Assembly: GCA_027314165.1 (NCBI GenBank)
Contig: DAHVCH010000001.1
Coordinates: 44,590-108,589, forward strand
Reading direction: 5' to 3'
Source: Thermoplasmata archaeon
GTDB lineage: Archaea > Thermoplasmatota > Thermoplasmata > Lutacidiplasmatales > UBA184
DNA: 64,000 bases
Part shown: positions 9,052-18,399 of the stretch, piece after piece
Numbering within the stretch: the stretch's first letter is position 1
How the letters are laid out: every line of letters starts with the position of its first letter
Notes under the pieces: model-generated
Told to the model about the DNA's origin: nothing
Database searches by the model: none
What the model saw: the letters and a program-made list of their open reading frames with translations, nothing else
Made by a program: the position numbers and the translations under genes

Positions 9052-9969
9052 ATGGTGGACCTTCCCGCCTTCGTGACCGGGACCGACCGGCTGAAGCGCG
9101 GCTTCGCGCGGATGCAGCAGGGCGGCGTGATCATGGACGTGACCACCCCCGAGCAGGCGGAGATCGCGGAGGAGGCCGGGGCGGTGGCCGTCATGGCCCT
9201 GGAGCGGGTCCCAGCTGACATCCGGGCGGCCGGAGGGGTCGCAAGGATGGCCGATCCGGTCAAGGTCCGCAGCATCATGGACCGGGTCTCGGTCCCGGTC
9301 ATGGCCAAGTGCCGTATCGGTCACACGGCGGAGGCGCGGGTGCTCGAGTCCCTCGGCGTCGACATGGTCGACGAGTCGGAGGTCCTGACCCCCGCGGACC
9401 CTTTCCACCACGTCGACAAGCGCGCGTTCAGCGTGCCGTTCGTGTGCGGGGCGCGCAACCTCGGCGAGGCGCTGCGCCGCATCCACGAGGGGGCGGCGAT
9501 GATGCGGACGAAAGGGGAGGCCGGCACCGGGAACGTCGTCGAGGCGGTCCGGCACATCCGTCAGATCGCGGACGAGACCGCGACCCTCCAGTCCATGAAC
9601 ACCGACCAGCTCCTCCAGTACGCGGAGAAGGAGCGGGTCCCGGTCGAGCTCGTGCGCGAGGTCCGGACGCTGAAGCGGCTGCCCGTCGTGAACTTTGCCG
9701 CGGGAGGGATCGCGACCCCGGCCGATGCGGCGCTCTGCCGCATGCTCGGCGTCGACGGGATCTTCGTCGGCAGCGGGATATTCAAGGCCCAGGACCCGGG
9801 GAAGATGGCCCGGGCGATCGTCGAGGCCTCGCTCCACTACGACGACCCGGAGCTCCTCGCCCGCGTGAGCGGAGGCCTGGGCGAGCCGATGAAGGGCGTG
9901 GAAATCTCGACGCTCGCCCCGGCGGCCCTGCTCCAGGCCCGGGAGAGCGTTCTACGCCCCACGCCTTAG
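9052..9969 (+). CDS. pdxS: Pyridoxal 5'-phosphate synthase, PdxS subunit
   Basis: 305 residues, the usual PdxS length. PdxS is a cytosolic (beta/alpha)8 enzyme that makes pyridoxal phosphate from ribose 5-phosphate, glyceraldehyde 3-phosphate and ammonia supplied by the glutaminase PdxT. The family signature residues are present: Asp29 in GGVIMDV, the imine-forming Lys86 in [11 protein letters not shown], Lys154 in [11 protein letters not shown], and the Gly-rich phosphate site near residues 222-245. The identity is secure. PdxT is not adjacent and not elsewhere in the window, although the two genes are often paired; the next gene is a glycosyltransferase 67 bp downstream. Expression is probably from the TATA box at 9021. 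Confidence 0.97.
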   Translation: MVDLPAFVTGTDRLKRGFARMQQGGVIMDVTTPEQAEIAEEAGAVAVMALERVPADIRAAGGVARMADPVKVRSIMDRVSVPVMAKCRIGHTAEARVLESLGVDMVDESEVLTPADPFHHVDKRAFSVPFVCGARNLGEALRRIHEGAAMMRTKGEAGTGNVVEAVRHIRQIADETATLQSMNTDQLLQYAEKERVPVELVREVRTLKRLPVVNFAAGGIATPADAALCRMLGVDGIFVGSGIFKAQDPGKMARAIVEASLHYDDPELLARVSGGLGEPMKGVEISTLAPAALLQARESVLRPTP

Positions 9970-10036
9970 GGACGGTCCTTCGGGTCGGGGGCGTTCCCCA
10001 GGTCCCGGTGCCGGGGTCCTACGGAGCTCGGGGCAC

Positions 10037-11173
10037 GTGAGGGTCCTCCAGGTCTGCCCGTTCTACGCCCCCCACGTCGGCGGGGTCGAGACGCACGTGG
10101 AGATGGTCTCGAACGAGCTCGTACGGCGCGGCCACGAGGTGACGGTCCTCACCTCCGCCCACCGGAAGGACCTGCCGATGGTGGAGAGGACGTCCACCGG
10201 GGTCGTCGTCCGCCGCGTCCACTCCTACGGGGAGGTCTTCCGCACGCCGCTCGCGATCCGGACCGGGCGCGCCGTCCGGGAGCTCGAGCCGCGGCCGGAG
10301 GTCGTCCACATGCACTATCCTCCCCCGGTCACCTCCTACCTCGCGGCGCGGGCCCTCCGCCACGCGCCGGTTCCGGTCTGCGTGACCTACCACTGCGACC
10401 TGTTCATGGACGGGTGGGTCGGCAAGGCCATGACCGCGGCCTACGAGCGGATCTTCCTGCCGACCACGCTCGATGCGGCCGGGCGCGTCATCGTCCATGC
10501 GGCGAGCTACGCGAAGACCTCCCGGGCCCTCCAGGGGAGGGCGATCGAGGTGATCCCATCGCTCGTGGACACCGACCGCTTCCAGCCCCGGGGTGACGAC
10601 CCGGCCTTGAGGGCCGAGCTTCGAGCGCAAGGCCAGCAGGTGGTGCTCTTCGTCGGGCGCCTCGTTCCGCACAAAGGGGTGGAGGACCTCGTGCTCGCCG
10701 TCTCCGAGCTCCCTCGCGACGCCCTGCTCGTCGTGGCGGGCGAGGGTCCGAGCCGACACGCCCTGGAGGACCTCGCCCGGAGCCGAGGGGTGGACCAGCG
10801 CGTCCGGTTCGTGGGCGCCGTGAGCGACGAGGACCTGCCGCGGTACCACGCGGTGGCCTCCGTGGTGGCCCTCCCTTCGCAGAACCGGCTCGAGGGCTTC
10901 GGGCTGGCGATCGTCGAGGCGATGGCCTCCGGAAGGCCGGTCATCGTCGCCGACCTCCCGGGGGTCCGCGAGGTGATCGAGGATGGCGTCGACGGACTGC
11001 TCGCCGAGCCCCTGCTGGCCGAGGACCTCGCTCGGAAGTGCACCTCGCTCCTCTCCGACCCCGCACGACGCGAGGCGATGGGAGCGAAGGCGCGGGAGAG
11101 CGCGCTCACGAAGTACCGGGTCCCCGTGGTCGTCGACCAGCTCGAGCGGCTCTACAGGGGCCTGACCGCGTAG
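10037..11173 (+). CDS. GT4-family (GT-B) glycosyltransferase
   Basis: 378 residues from GTG. The N-terminal Rossmann half starts RVLQVCPFYAPHVGGVETHV with the Gly-Gly-x-Glu loop of GT4 enzymes. The C-terminal half begins at VLFVGRLVPHKG and carries the retaining-enzyme E-x7-E motif at Glu286 and Glu294 (EGFGLAIVEA). Such enzymes move a sugar from a nucleotide sugar to a lipid, protein or other sugar at the cytoplasmic face of the membrane; donor and acceptor cannot be told. No other glycosylation genes are adjacent. Many sequons in nearby exported proteins make a role in surface glycosylation possible, but that is a guess. Confidence 0.92.
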   Translation: MRVLQVCPFYAPHVGGVETHVEMVSNELVRRGHEVTVLTSAHRKDLPMVERTSTGVVVRRVHSYGEVFRTPLAIRTGRAVRELEPRPEVVHMHYPPPVTSYLAARALRHAPVPVCVTYHCDLFMDGWVGKAMTAAYERIFLPTTLDAAGRVIVHAASYAKTSRALQGRAIEVIPSLVDTDRFQPRGDDPALRAELRAQGQQVVLFVGRLVPHKGVEDLVLAVSELPRDALLVVAGEGPSRHALEDLARSRGVDQRVRFVGAVSDEDLPRYHAVASVVALPSQNRLEGFGLAIVEAMASGRPVIVADLPGVREVIEDGVDGLLAEPLLAEDLARKCTSLLSDPARREAMGAKARESALTKYRVPVVVDQLERLYRGLTA

Positions 11174-11349
11174 ATGTCCGGCGGGGGCACCTCCGCGCTC
11201 GAGCGGGGGCGACTCCCGAGAGGGTCCGCGAGGACCGAGGGCTTCTCCCGCCGGAGGACCTCGACCTTGCGGAGTCCGCCGCTCCACGCGCCCGCTCGCA
11301 TCCCGAGGGTGCGGCTCGAGGCCGGAAGGTCGGCCCGCGAGCGGTACAC
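11152..11349 (-). CDS. Possible 65-residue basic protein downstream of pyrF
   Basis: A GTG-started ORF on the same strand as pyrF, 86 bp beyond its stop. It encodes a basic, Ser/Arg/Pro-rich chain (MYRSRADLPASS at the start, PPPDIYAVRPL at the end). Its last 22 bp overlap the 3' end of the convergent glycosyltransferase gene. The composition is more protein-like than the other frames here, but I know no homologue and see no ribosome site. It could be spurious. Confidence 0.3.
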   Translation of the reverse strand: MYRSRADLPASSRTLGMRAGAWSGGLRKVEVLRREKPSVLADPLGSRPRSSAEVPPPDIYAVRPL

Positions 11350-11435
11350 CGATGGGATCAGGGCGCCCGTCGCTTCTCGACGCGATCGGAGGGCCCCGCG
11401 GACCGAGCGCTGACGAGGGTCTTCGGGAACGCAGG

Positions 11436-12263
11436 TCAGGCGGGACCGAGCGCCATCCCGCGGGCGAGCCGTACCGCCTCGGCCCGAGCGGCCTCCTTCC
11501 AATCCTCGCCGCTGGACGCGAAGAGGATCCCTCGGGAGCTGTTGATGAGCAGCGCACCGGACCCCGCGCCCTTGCCGTTCCGCATCGCGGCCCCCAGGTC
11601 GCCCCCCTGGCTGCCCACGCCGGGGATGAGGAGAGGGACGCTTCCTCCAAGCAGCGTCCGCGCCCGGCCGAGGGCCTCCGGGAACGTGGCGCCCACGACC
11701 GCCCCGAGGTTCCCCGGACCCGAGCGGTCCCGGATCCCCCGGAGGATCGACTCCCACAACGGGTTGCCGTCGAGCGACCTTTCCTGGATGTCCTTCGCTC
11801 CCGCGTTCGAGGTGTGCGCGAGCACAAAGACCCCCTTCGAGGGGTCCATGGCGGCCGCCTCCACGCTCTCCCAGCCGAGGAACGGGGAGACGGTCATCGC
11901 GTCGAACCCCATCTGGTCGAAGACGGCCCTGGCGTAGAGCGACATGGTGTTCGGGATGTCGCCCGCCTTCAGGTCGAGCACCCGGAGGTGACCCTCCCCG
12001 ATGCGCCGAACGAGCGCCGGAAGGAGGGCCATCCCCGCAGGGCCGAAGGAGAGGAACGAGGCCATCTGGAGCTTGTAGGCGCAGGCCACCGGGCGGGTGG
12101 CCTCGACGATGCCTTCGAGGAAGGTCTCGAGCGCCTTTCCAGGTTCCATTCCACGTAGAGCGGTCGGGAACTTCGTCGCGTCGGGGTCCAGTCCGACGCA
12201 CAGGCAGTTCTTGCGTTCGCCGAGCACCCGGTCCAGACGTTCGGCGAAGCTCCCTCCTGCCAT
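11436..12263 (-). CDS. pyrF: Orotidine 5'-phosphate decarboxylase, type 2 subfamily
   Basis: 275 residues from ATG at 12263. It removes the carboxyl group of OMP to give UMP, the last step of de novo pyrimidine synthesis in the cytosol. The catalytic D-x-K-x-x-D-I array is seen at Asp97, Lys99, Asp102 and Ile103 (LDLKAGDIPNT). The early GLDPDATKFP and later VVGATFPEALGRAR, LLIPGVGSQGGD and LLINSSRG segments fit the longer bacterial-like type 2 enzymes rather than the short type common in archaea. No other pyr genes lie nearby. The RPA gene diverges from it. Confidence 0.93.
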   Translation of the reverse strand: MAGGSFAERLDRVLGERKNCLCVGLDPDATKFPTALRGMEPGKALETFLEGIVEATRPVACAYKLQMASFLSFGPAGMALLPALVRRIGEGHLRVLDLKAGDIPNTMSLYARAVFDQMGFDAMTVSPFLGWESVEAAAMDPSKGVFVLAHTSNAGAKDIQERSLDGNPLWESILRGIRDRSGPGNLGAVVGATFPEALGRARTLLGGSVPLLIPGVGSQGGDLGAAMRNGKGAGSGALLINSSRGILFASSGEDWKEAARAEAVRLARGMALGPA

Positions 12264-12413
12264 GATGACGGGCTTCCTCGTCGGCGTGAGAGGAGCCTCC
12301 ACATAGAGCCTGTCCGTCCCCTCCCAAAGAGCACCTCGCGCACGGTTTCGTCCACCCCCCCGGCTTTTTCTCCGTACCTCCGCCTCGAGGACGTTGCGGA
12401 GGCATGCTGGACG

Positions 12414-13820
12414 ATGGAGAACGAGATGGGACCCTACGCCGAGGAGCCTGTCGGTGTGACGGGGGAGAAGGTGGACCGGCAAGGGCTCGCGAAGGAGACG
12501 GAGAACTACGGCGCCCACCGCCAGGTGGTCCCCGGCGCTGGCCGGGGCGGGCCCCTGCGGAGCCACGCGGCCCGGGAGCCGGGATCGGCCGAAGCCGATG
12601 CGCCCCGTGCGGACCCCACCCCAGCGACCTCTGCGGGGGCATCCATGGAGGGTTCCCCCACGATCGAGGAGCGGAGGCTGCGGGACATCCGGGAGGGGTC
12701 GGACCCCATCCGTTGCACCGCCCGTGTCCTTTCCGCCGAGCTTCGGGAGGTCCCGAAGAAGGACGGGTCCGGCCGGGTGAAGGTCCTCTCCGGCCTCCTC
12801 TCGGACGGCTCGGCCACGATGCGCTTCAGCTGGTGGGACCCTCCGAATGCCGCGGAGATCGAGCGCGGGACCGTGCTGCGCGTGACGAACCCGCGGGTGC
12901 GGAGCTGGAACGACCGGCGGGAGCTCAGCTTCGGATGGAAGACCCAGGTCGAGCTCGCGAGCGAGATGGAGCTCCCGCGGCTCGAGGACCACGAGTTCAT
13001 CACGAGGACCGTGGCCGAGCTTCGGCCCGGTGACGAGGGGCTCCACCTCCTGGTCCGGGTGCTCTTCTCCGAGCCTCGACGTCTGCGAGTGGGCGAGCGC
13101 GAACGAGCGATACGCTCCGGGCTCCTCGCCGACACTTCCGGCCGCGTCCCGTTCACGGCATGGACCGACCTCGACCTCCCGTCCGGTGCGGTCGTCGAGC
13201 TCTTCGGGGCGTACGTGCGGAGCTACCAGGGAGAGCTCCAGGTCTCTCTCGACGAGCGGACCCGGGTGGAGCGGCGGGAGGGCAGCGCGCTCGGCCAGGT
13301 TACCGGACCCGAGGGGGACCGTCCCGCCGAGATCGGCCTCCTCGAAGAACGGGCTCACGGGGGACGGCAGGTCATCGAGGGTGTGGTCGTGGAGGTCCGC
13401 TCGCCGAGCGGTCTCGTCTACCGGTGCCCGGAGTGCTCCCGCAGCCTTGCCAAGGGGATCTGCCGCGAGCACGGAACGGTCCGTGGGGAACCGGACCTTC
13501 GGGCGCGCCTCGTGCTGGACGACGGGACGGGAACCTTGACGGCCCAGGTCCCGCGCCCGATGGTCGAAGAGCTCCTGGGCATGGACCTGGGGAAGGCCAT
13601 CGAGATGGCCCGGGAGAAACTGGACGCCGGCGCGGTCCAGGAGCTTCTCGTCGAGCGGGTCGTAGGTCGGAGGGTGCGCTTGATGGGCCGCTCGGTGCCC
13701 GGAGAGTGGGGGCTGACGTTCTTCGTCGACCGGACGCTCCCCGTCCCCGCCTGGGCGGAACGCGAAGCCCAGCGGCTGCTCGATCACCCTGAGGCCGCGC
13801 TGCGGGAGGATGCCGCATGA
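12414..13820 (+). CDS. rpa: Replication protein A, OB-fold ssDNA-binding protein with zinc finger
   Basis: 468 residues from ATG 12414; the first about 77 residues look disordered, and ATG at 12645 (MEGSPTIEERRL) is a conservative alternative. From there come successive OB-fold regions, for example VLSGLLSDGSATMRFSWWD and SGLLADTSGRVPFTAWTDLD, which bind single-stranded DNA. A zinc finger follows with Cys341, Cys344, Cys353 and His356 (CPEC-x8-CREH), then a last OB region. This is the single-chain euryarchaeal RPA41-like layout. It protects ssDNA in replication and repair. The next gene overlaps its stop by four bases and encodes the usual RPA-associated partner, which strongly supports the call. 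Confidence 0.9.
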   Translation: MENEMGPYAEEPVGVTGEKVDRQGLAKETENYGAHRQVVPGAGRGGPLRSHAAREPGSAEADAPRADPTPATSAGASMEGSPTIEERRLRDIREGSDPIRCTARVLSAELREVPKKDGSGRVKVLSGLLSDGSATMRFSWWDPPNAAEIERGTVLRVTNPRVRSWNDRRELSFGWKTQVELASEMELPRLEDHEFITRTVAELRPGDEGLHLLVRVLFSEPRRLRVGERERAIRSGLLADTSGRVPFTAWTDLDLPSGAVVELFGAYVRSYQGELQVSLDERTRVERREGSALGQVTGPEGDRPAEIGLLEERAHGGRQVIEGVVVEVRSPSGLVYRCPECSRSLAKGICREHGTVRGEPDLRARLVLDDGTGTLTAQVPRPMVEELLGMDLGKAIEMAREKLDAGAVQELLVERVVGRRVRLMGRSVPGEWGLTFFVDRTLPVPAWAEREAQRLLDHPEAALREDAA

Positions 13821-14554
13821 CGTCCATGCCGCTTCCCACAGGAAGCGCGAACGCGCCTGCGGGCGGGGCCCCTGAGACACGGTCCGAAGGCGGGCGCCTG
13901 GGCGACGGCCGGCCGACTCGTTCCCGTGAGGTCGCATGGCGGATCTTCGCCCACGAGCTCACCTCGGCATCCCTGCAGGAGCGGGGGGAAGGAGAGAAGG
14001 CGACGACTCATGTCCTGACCCCGTTGGGAGCCCGGGTGGGCCGACTGCTGATGGTCGGTTCCCTCGGCCAGATCGAGCGCGTGGGAGAGGGGCCCATCCC
14101 TCTCTGGCGCAGCCGCCTCAGCGACCCCACGGGCGGGGTCTCCGTCACGGCCGGCTCCTACCACCCTCGTGCGGCCGCGTTCCTCGCGCAGGCGAAGGCG
14201 CCGGTGCGGGCGGTCGTGGTCGGCAAGCCTCACCTCTTCGTCGGGCGGGAAGGGGTCCCGGTCGTCACCGTTCGCGCGGAGGTCATCGCTCCCGTCGGTC
14301 CGCTGGAGGAGCAGGTCTGGGTGGTGGAGACCGCTCGCGAGACGCTTCGGCGCATCGCCCTCTCCGTGGAGCTTGCGTCGCGGTCCGCCGAGGGCGCGGC
14401 CCTCGACCCCGCGCGCCCCGTCCCGGGATTCCCGCGTCGGCTCGTGGCCTCAGCGGTCGCGATCCGGGGGCGCTACCCGACCCCGGACCCCGAGAGGTTC
14501 CGAGCTCCGGTCCTGACGGCCTTGCGGGCGGTTGCGTCGTCCGCCGCCTCGTAG
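13817..14554 (+). CDS. RPA-associated protein (COG3390-like)
   Basis: 245 residues; its ATG overlaps the RPA stop codon (ATGA), so the two are translationally coupled. The middle of the protein has an OB-like pattern: TTHVLTPLGARVGRLLMVGS near the start, then WRSRLSDPTGGVSVTAGSYHP and VVVGKPHLF. The C-terminal third is helical. In haloarchaea and other euryarchaea proteins of this type are encoded next to RPA and bind it; by that knowledge this one should work in the same ssDNA-binding complex. It has no zinc finger. The first 40 residues look disordered. Confidence 0.85.
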   Translation: MTSMPLPTGSANAPAGGAPETRSEGGRLGDGRPTRSREVAWRIFAHELTSASLQERGEGEKATTHVLTPLGARVGRLLMVGSLGQIERVGEGPIPLWRSRLSDPTGGVSVTAGSYHPRAAAFLAQAKAPVRAVVVGKPHLFVGREGVPVVTVRAEVIAPVGPLEEQVWVVETARETLRRIALSVELASRSAEGAALDPARPVPGFPRRLVASAVAIRGRYPTPDPERFRAPVLTALRAVASSAAS

Positions 14555-14666
14555 GGGACATCCGGACCCGCTCCGACCTGGACCGGGGGTCGGAGAGGGA
14601 GCGCCGGCGATCCCCTTAGGGGGGTCACCGGCGAAGCTATCCCCCTGTGCCCCGTCTCGGTCGTCC

Positions 14667-17270
14667 GTGGAAGCCCTTGTGGCGGGCGGTCCGCGAAGTC
14701 CGGAGGCCTGCCCCGGCCGTCCGGAGGTCTCCCGTCAGCTGTCCGAGGCGGTCGGCCGCGCCCGGGAGGGACGCGGATCGACCTGGCTCCTGACCGGTCC
14801 GCCGGGGATGGGCAAGTCGTTCGTCCTCGACTGGGTCGCTAAGGAGGCCGCCGGAGCCGGCTTCCGTGTGCTGCGGTGCGGTTTCCCCGACCGGACGGCC
14901 CCTCCGCTCGCACCCCTCGCCAAGGCGCTCGACGGTCTCGCGGACGGCGGCGGGGATCGGCCCCACGGATCTCGCGCCCCTACGCCCCCCGCGCTGACGA
15001 TACTCTCGCACATCCGGGCGCTCATCCGAGCGACGGCGGAGCGCCCGGTCGCCCTCCTCCTCGACGATGCGCACCGTGCGGACCCCGAGTCGGTCATCGC
15101 CTTCCAACTCTTCTCCCGGGCGTTCGGTGGGCTGCGCGGGATCATGGTCGGCACCCTCGCGGACCGCACCGTCGAGGAGGGTCCGGAAGGAGGACCTCTC
15201 TGGGAACGGACCCTGGAGCTCCTGAGCGACGAGGGGACGATCCGCAGGCTCCCCCTCGAGGGATTGGACGGGCGGGCATGCCGTGGGGTCATCGAGGATG
15301 CGGCGGGAGGGGAGCTCTCCGGCCCGGAAGGCGACGAGCTCGTGGACGGGCTCGTCGCCCGCACCGGCGGCAACCCGCTCTTCCTGAGGGAGATCGTGAC
15401 GTTGCTCAAGGACCAGCATCAGCTCCTGGTGGAGGGGGGAAAGCTGCGGCTCTCCCCGGTCCCGTTCGTCGAGGGCGGGAGCCCTATCGGGGGCGGATGG
15501 GGCAGGTTCCCCCTCCCCCCGACCCTGCGTCGCCTCGTCCTCTCACGTCTGGACCATGTTCTTCCCGCGGACCTGCTGCTGCTCCAGACCGCCGCTCTGA
15601 TCGGCGGACCCTTCGACCTGCCCCCGCTGGTCGGTGTCCTCTCCAGGACCCTGCGCGACGTCCGCGCGACCTGCCGAGACCTGGAACGGCTGGGTCTCGT
15701 TCGACCCTGCGGGGACACGGACGCGACGGGGGCCGCGGGGGCAGGCGAAGCCAGCGAGGAGGCCTGGGAGTTCTCGCACGACCTGGTCTGGGAGGTGGTC
15801 CTACGGGACGCCTCGAACTCGGACCTGCGGACCACGTCGCGGAAGCTGGCGGGATGGTGGAGCGCGAACCGCCCTGAGGAGGTGGAGACCATCGCCCGCC
15901 TCTTCCACGACGCACAGGAGCCCCTCGAGGGTCTTGCGCACGTCCGGGAGGCCATCGATCGCGCGCTCCGCAGCGAAGCGACGGCGGCGGCGGAGACGTA
16001 CTTTCGGTGGTACTTCGACCTGCTCGCCCTCGTAGGGGACCGACGCGGGGAACTCCCCCGAGAGGCCCTCGGGCTCGTGGACGGGCTGCTCGTGCGCCGT
16101 CTGCGTCGTGAGACTTTGGCGGTGCTCGAGGAGCTCGAGAGGGCCTATCCGTCCGAAGAGATGCATTGGGAGGTGGGCTGGCGGCAGGTCCACGTGCTGG
16201 TCTCCTTCGACCTGACCCAGGCGGAGCGGAAGCTCGACGTGCTCTCCCGAGAGCTCGAGACCGTCCCGAGCGACCGTCGAGGGGTGCGACCGGCCCAGCT
16301 GGCCTTCGTTCGATGTGAGGTGCTTGGGGCACGGCTGCGGTGGCCGGAGTCCATCGCGGCGGGGATCGAGTCGCTCGCGCTGTGGGGGGACCTCAGTTCC
16401 GCCTGGGAGAAGGGCCGCACGCTGTACGAGGTCGGCTGGGCCCAGCTGATGCTCGGCCGCCTGCCTGCCGCCCGGGAGTTCCTGGAGGAGCTGAGAGCCT
16501 TGACCCTGCGCACCGAGGCTCCCGCTCTATTGGCCACGAGCCTCGTCTTCGAAGGGACCCTCTCGCTGATGGAGGGGAACCTGCGGGCCGCGTCGCGGGC
16601 CTACGAGGAGGCCAGCACCCGTCTCCTCGAGCTGGGCGCGATGGAGGGATACGGTATCGCGAAGAACAACCTCGCCGAGGTCCTGGTCCACCAGGGGAGG
16701 CTGGAGGAGGCCCGAGCGGCGCTCGCGGAGGCCGAGCTGGTGGGCGGCCGCTTCGGCTACCCCCGTGTGGTCCAGGGATGCGCCCTCAAGTGGGCGTGGC
16801 TGGATGCGTTCGAGGGCCGCTGGGCCGACGCTCTCCTTGCCCTCGAGGACGCCCAGAAGGGAGCGCGCGACGGGGACTTCGATGAGGAGCTCCTCGAATC
16901 TCAACTCCTCCACGCGTGGGCCGTTGGATGCGCCGGTGCCCCCGAGGTCGGGCTCCGGGAGCTTGAGACCGTCCGGAAGTCTTCGGAGAAGCTCCAACCC
17001 CACGTTCGCCCCTGCCTCTTCCGGGTGGAGGGAGAGCTCCTGGAGCTCGCGGGTCGCCCGGGGGCCCGAGAGGCTCTGGAGCGTTCGCTCGAGTCGGCGC
17101 GACGTTTCTCCGGTCCCGAGGGACAGGCCGGAGCGCTCCGTTCGATCGCACGCTGGGAGCGGCGGCACGGGGGCATACAGGCCGCGGACCACGCGGAAGC
17201 CGAGGCCTCGCGGATCTTGGGCGGGACGGGCGGGGAGGGTGGAAGAAGGCCTCCCCTGCCTCACGGATGA
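14667..17270 (+). CDS. STAND-type P-loop ATPase with C-terminal TPR-like helical repeats
   Basis: 867 residues if started at GTG 14667; an upstream extension to 14532 is open but overlaps the preceding gene and looks non-coding. An AAA_16-like NTPase has Walker A GPPGMGKS near residue 45 and Walker B ALLLDDAH near residue 131. A winged-helix-like stretch precedes a long array of paired amphipathic helices from about residue 400 to the end (AREFLEELRALTLRTEAP, AYEEASTRLLELGAMEGYGI), as in MalT/LuxR and AfsR-like regulators. No DNA-binding domain is evident at either end. It may be a signal-dependent scaffold or transcription modulator. It follows the RPA pair in the same direction after 112 bp that include CCCCTTAGGGG at 14612-14622. 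Confidence 0.75.
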   Translation: MEALVAGGPRSPEACPGRPEVSRQLSEAVGRAREGRGSTWLLTGPPGMGKSFVLDWVAKEAAGAGFRVLRCGFPDRTAPPLAPLAKALDGLADGGGDRPHGSRAPTPPALTILSHIRALIRATAERPVALLLDDAHRADPESVIAFQLFSRAFGGLRGIMVGTLADRTVEEGPEGGPLWERTLELLSDEGTIRRLPLEGLDGRACRGVIEDAAGGELSGPEGDELVDGLVARTGGNPLFLREIVTLLKDQHQLLVEGGKLRLSPVPFVEGGSPIGGGWGRFPLPPTLRRLVLSRLDHVLPADLLLLQTAALIGGPFDLPPLVGVLSRTLRDVRATCRDLERLGLVRPCGDTDATGAAGAGEASEEAWEFSHDLVWEVVLRDASNSDLRTTSRKLAGWWSANRPEEVETIARLFHDAQEPLEGLAHVREAIDRALRSEATAAAETYFRWYFDLLALVGDRRGELPREALGLVDGLLVRRLRRETLAVLEELERAYPSEEMHWEVGWRQVHVLVSFDLTQAERKLDVLSRELETVPSDRRGVRPAQLAFVRCEVLGARLRWPESIAAGIESLALWGDLSSAWEKGRTLYEVGWAQLMLGRLPAAREFLEELRALTLRTEAPALLATSLVFEGTLSLMEGNLRAASRAYEEASTRLLELGAMEGYGIAKNNLAEVLVHQGRLEEARAALAEAELVGGRFGYPRVVQGCALKWAWLDAFEGRWADALLALEDAQKGARDGDFDEELLESQLLHAWAVGCAGAPEVGLRELETVRKSSEKLQPHVRPCLFRVEGELLELAGRPGAREALERSLESARRFSGPEGQAGALRSIARWERRHGGIQAADHAEAEASRILGGTGGEGGRRPPLPHG

Positions 17271-17301
17271 GGCCCTCCGGCCTCGGCGCCCCGATTCGTA
17301 G

Positions 17302-17309
17302 TATTTATA
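17302..17309 (+). promoter_or_regulatory. TATA box upstream of the FKBP gene
   Basis: tatttata is the strongest AT run between the STAND gene and the FKBP gene. Transcription would start near 17332, about 80 nt before the FKBP ATG and at a short upstream ORF. Confidence 0.6.
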
Positions 17310-17336
17310 CCCCCTTCTGTTTGCGCGGCCTCGGGG

Positions 17337-17387
17337 ATGATGAGCACCTGTCTCGCCGATCTGGTGAAGAGACCTGCGACGTTCTGA
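17337..17387 (+). CDS. Possible 16-codon leader ORF upstream of FKBP
   Basis: ATG-ATG start 30 bp after the TATA centre, so it would be the first codon of a leaderless transcript; it reads MMSTCLADLVKRPATF and stops 24 bp before the FKBP start. It could be a regulatory leader peptide or chance. Nothing else supports it. Confidence 0.25.
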   Translation: MMSTCLADLVKRPATF

Positions 17388-17411
17388 CCCAGGGCACTAC
17401 ACACCGCGTAC

Positions 17412-18326
17412 ATGGCCGAAAGACCTGAGAAATTCCCCTGGTTGGGGTTCATCGTGCTCGCCGTCATTCTCGTGGCCTCCGCCGGAGGCGGATACTACGC
17501 GATCACCCAGACGGTGCTCAAGCCCAAGCCCGCGCCCAGCGTCCTGATCGTGTCGGAGGGGGACAACGTCACGGTGAACTACGTCGGGATCTTCGGCAGC
17601 GGCATCGACAAGGGGAAGGTCTTCGACACCTCCCTGCTCTCCGTCGCACGCGACAACTCCAGCTGGCCGAAGGCGATGAGCTTCGGCTTCCGGGGCGCGA
17701 GCGGGTACACGCCGCTCAAGGCCCACGTGGGCCCGCAGACGTTCGGCTCCTACACGAGCCTCATCACCGGGTTCTGGACCGCGATGGTGGGCCTCCCCGG
17801 GAACCAGACGATCACCACGGTCATCCCCCCCGGCCAGGGATACGGGTTCGCCGATCCCGCGAAGATCATGACCTTCCCGATGAAGCAGACCGTCCCGATG
17901 CTCTACACCTACACTCCCGCGCAGTTCGCCTCCACCTACTCGGGGATCGCCGCGCAGCCCCTCGCCACGTTCCTCGACCCGCACTGGGGCTGGAACGACA
18001 CGATCCTTTCCGTGAACTCCACGGCCGTGGTTCTCGAGTACACTCCGAACGTGGGGGAGCACATCAGCCCCCTGGGATGGACGGATGTCGTGACCGGGGT
18101 CAGCAACACGGTGAGCCCGACGGGCTTGATCACCTACGTCAACGACCTCGTCCCTCTCGACGTGGGACAGGTCCAGGGCGTGGACTGGCAGCAAGGTGGC
18201 GGGCAGTTCTACCTCACGAACGTGAACCCCGCGGCGGGCACCTACACCCTCGACTTCAACACCGAGGTCACCGGCAACACCCTGATCTTCGAGATCACGG
18301 TCATCGACATCCTGCCCCCAGCCTGA
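17412..18326 (+). CDS. Membrane-anchored FKBP-type peptidyl-prolyl isomerase
   Basis: 304 residues. One N-terminal transmembrane helix (about 10-31, LGFIVLAVILVASAGGGYYAI) places the rest outside the cytoplasm. The FKBP core is seen in VTVNYVGIFGSG, then GKVFDTSL, and AMVGLPGNQTITTVIPPGQGYGF, which matches the conserved IPP-x2-x-YG active-site strand. A long insert and C-terminal part (about 160-304) fit the SlyD-like archaeal group with an extra chaperone flap, or an additional beta domain. It should help fold exported proteins with many prolines, which are abundant here. It converges with a Kelch surface-protein gene. Confidence 0.85.
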   Translation: MAERPEKFPWLGFIVLAVILVASAGGGYYAITQTVLKPKPAPSVLIVSEGDNVTVNYVGIFGSGIDKGKVFDTSLLSVARDNSSWPKAMSFGFRGASGYTPLKAHVGPQTFGSYTSLITGFWTAMVGLPGNQTITTVIPPGQGYGFADPAKIMTFPMKQTVPMLYTYTPAQFASTYSGIAAQPLATFLDPHWGWNDTILSVNSTAVVLEYTPNVGEHISPLGWTDVVTGVSNTVSPTGLITYVNDLVPLDVGQVQGVDWQQGGGQFYLTNVNPAAGTYTLDFNTEVTGNTLIFEITVIDILPPA

Positions 18327-18399
18327 GCTCGGTCGCGGACCCGGTGTCCGCGCTCTCGCTCTCTCAACCTAGGGCTCCTCGATAGAGCGCCCCGTGACC

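Noticed and set aside
6997..9837. 946-residue minus-strand frame antisense to the exported protein and pdxS
   Set aside because: It crosses a secure pdxS gene on the other strand and has the composition of a GC-rich shadow frame.
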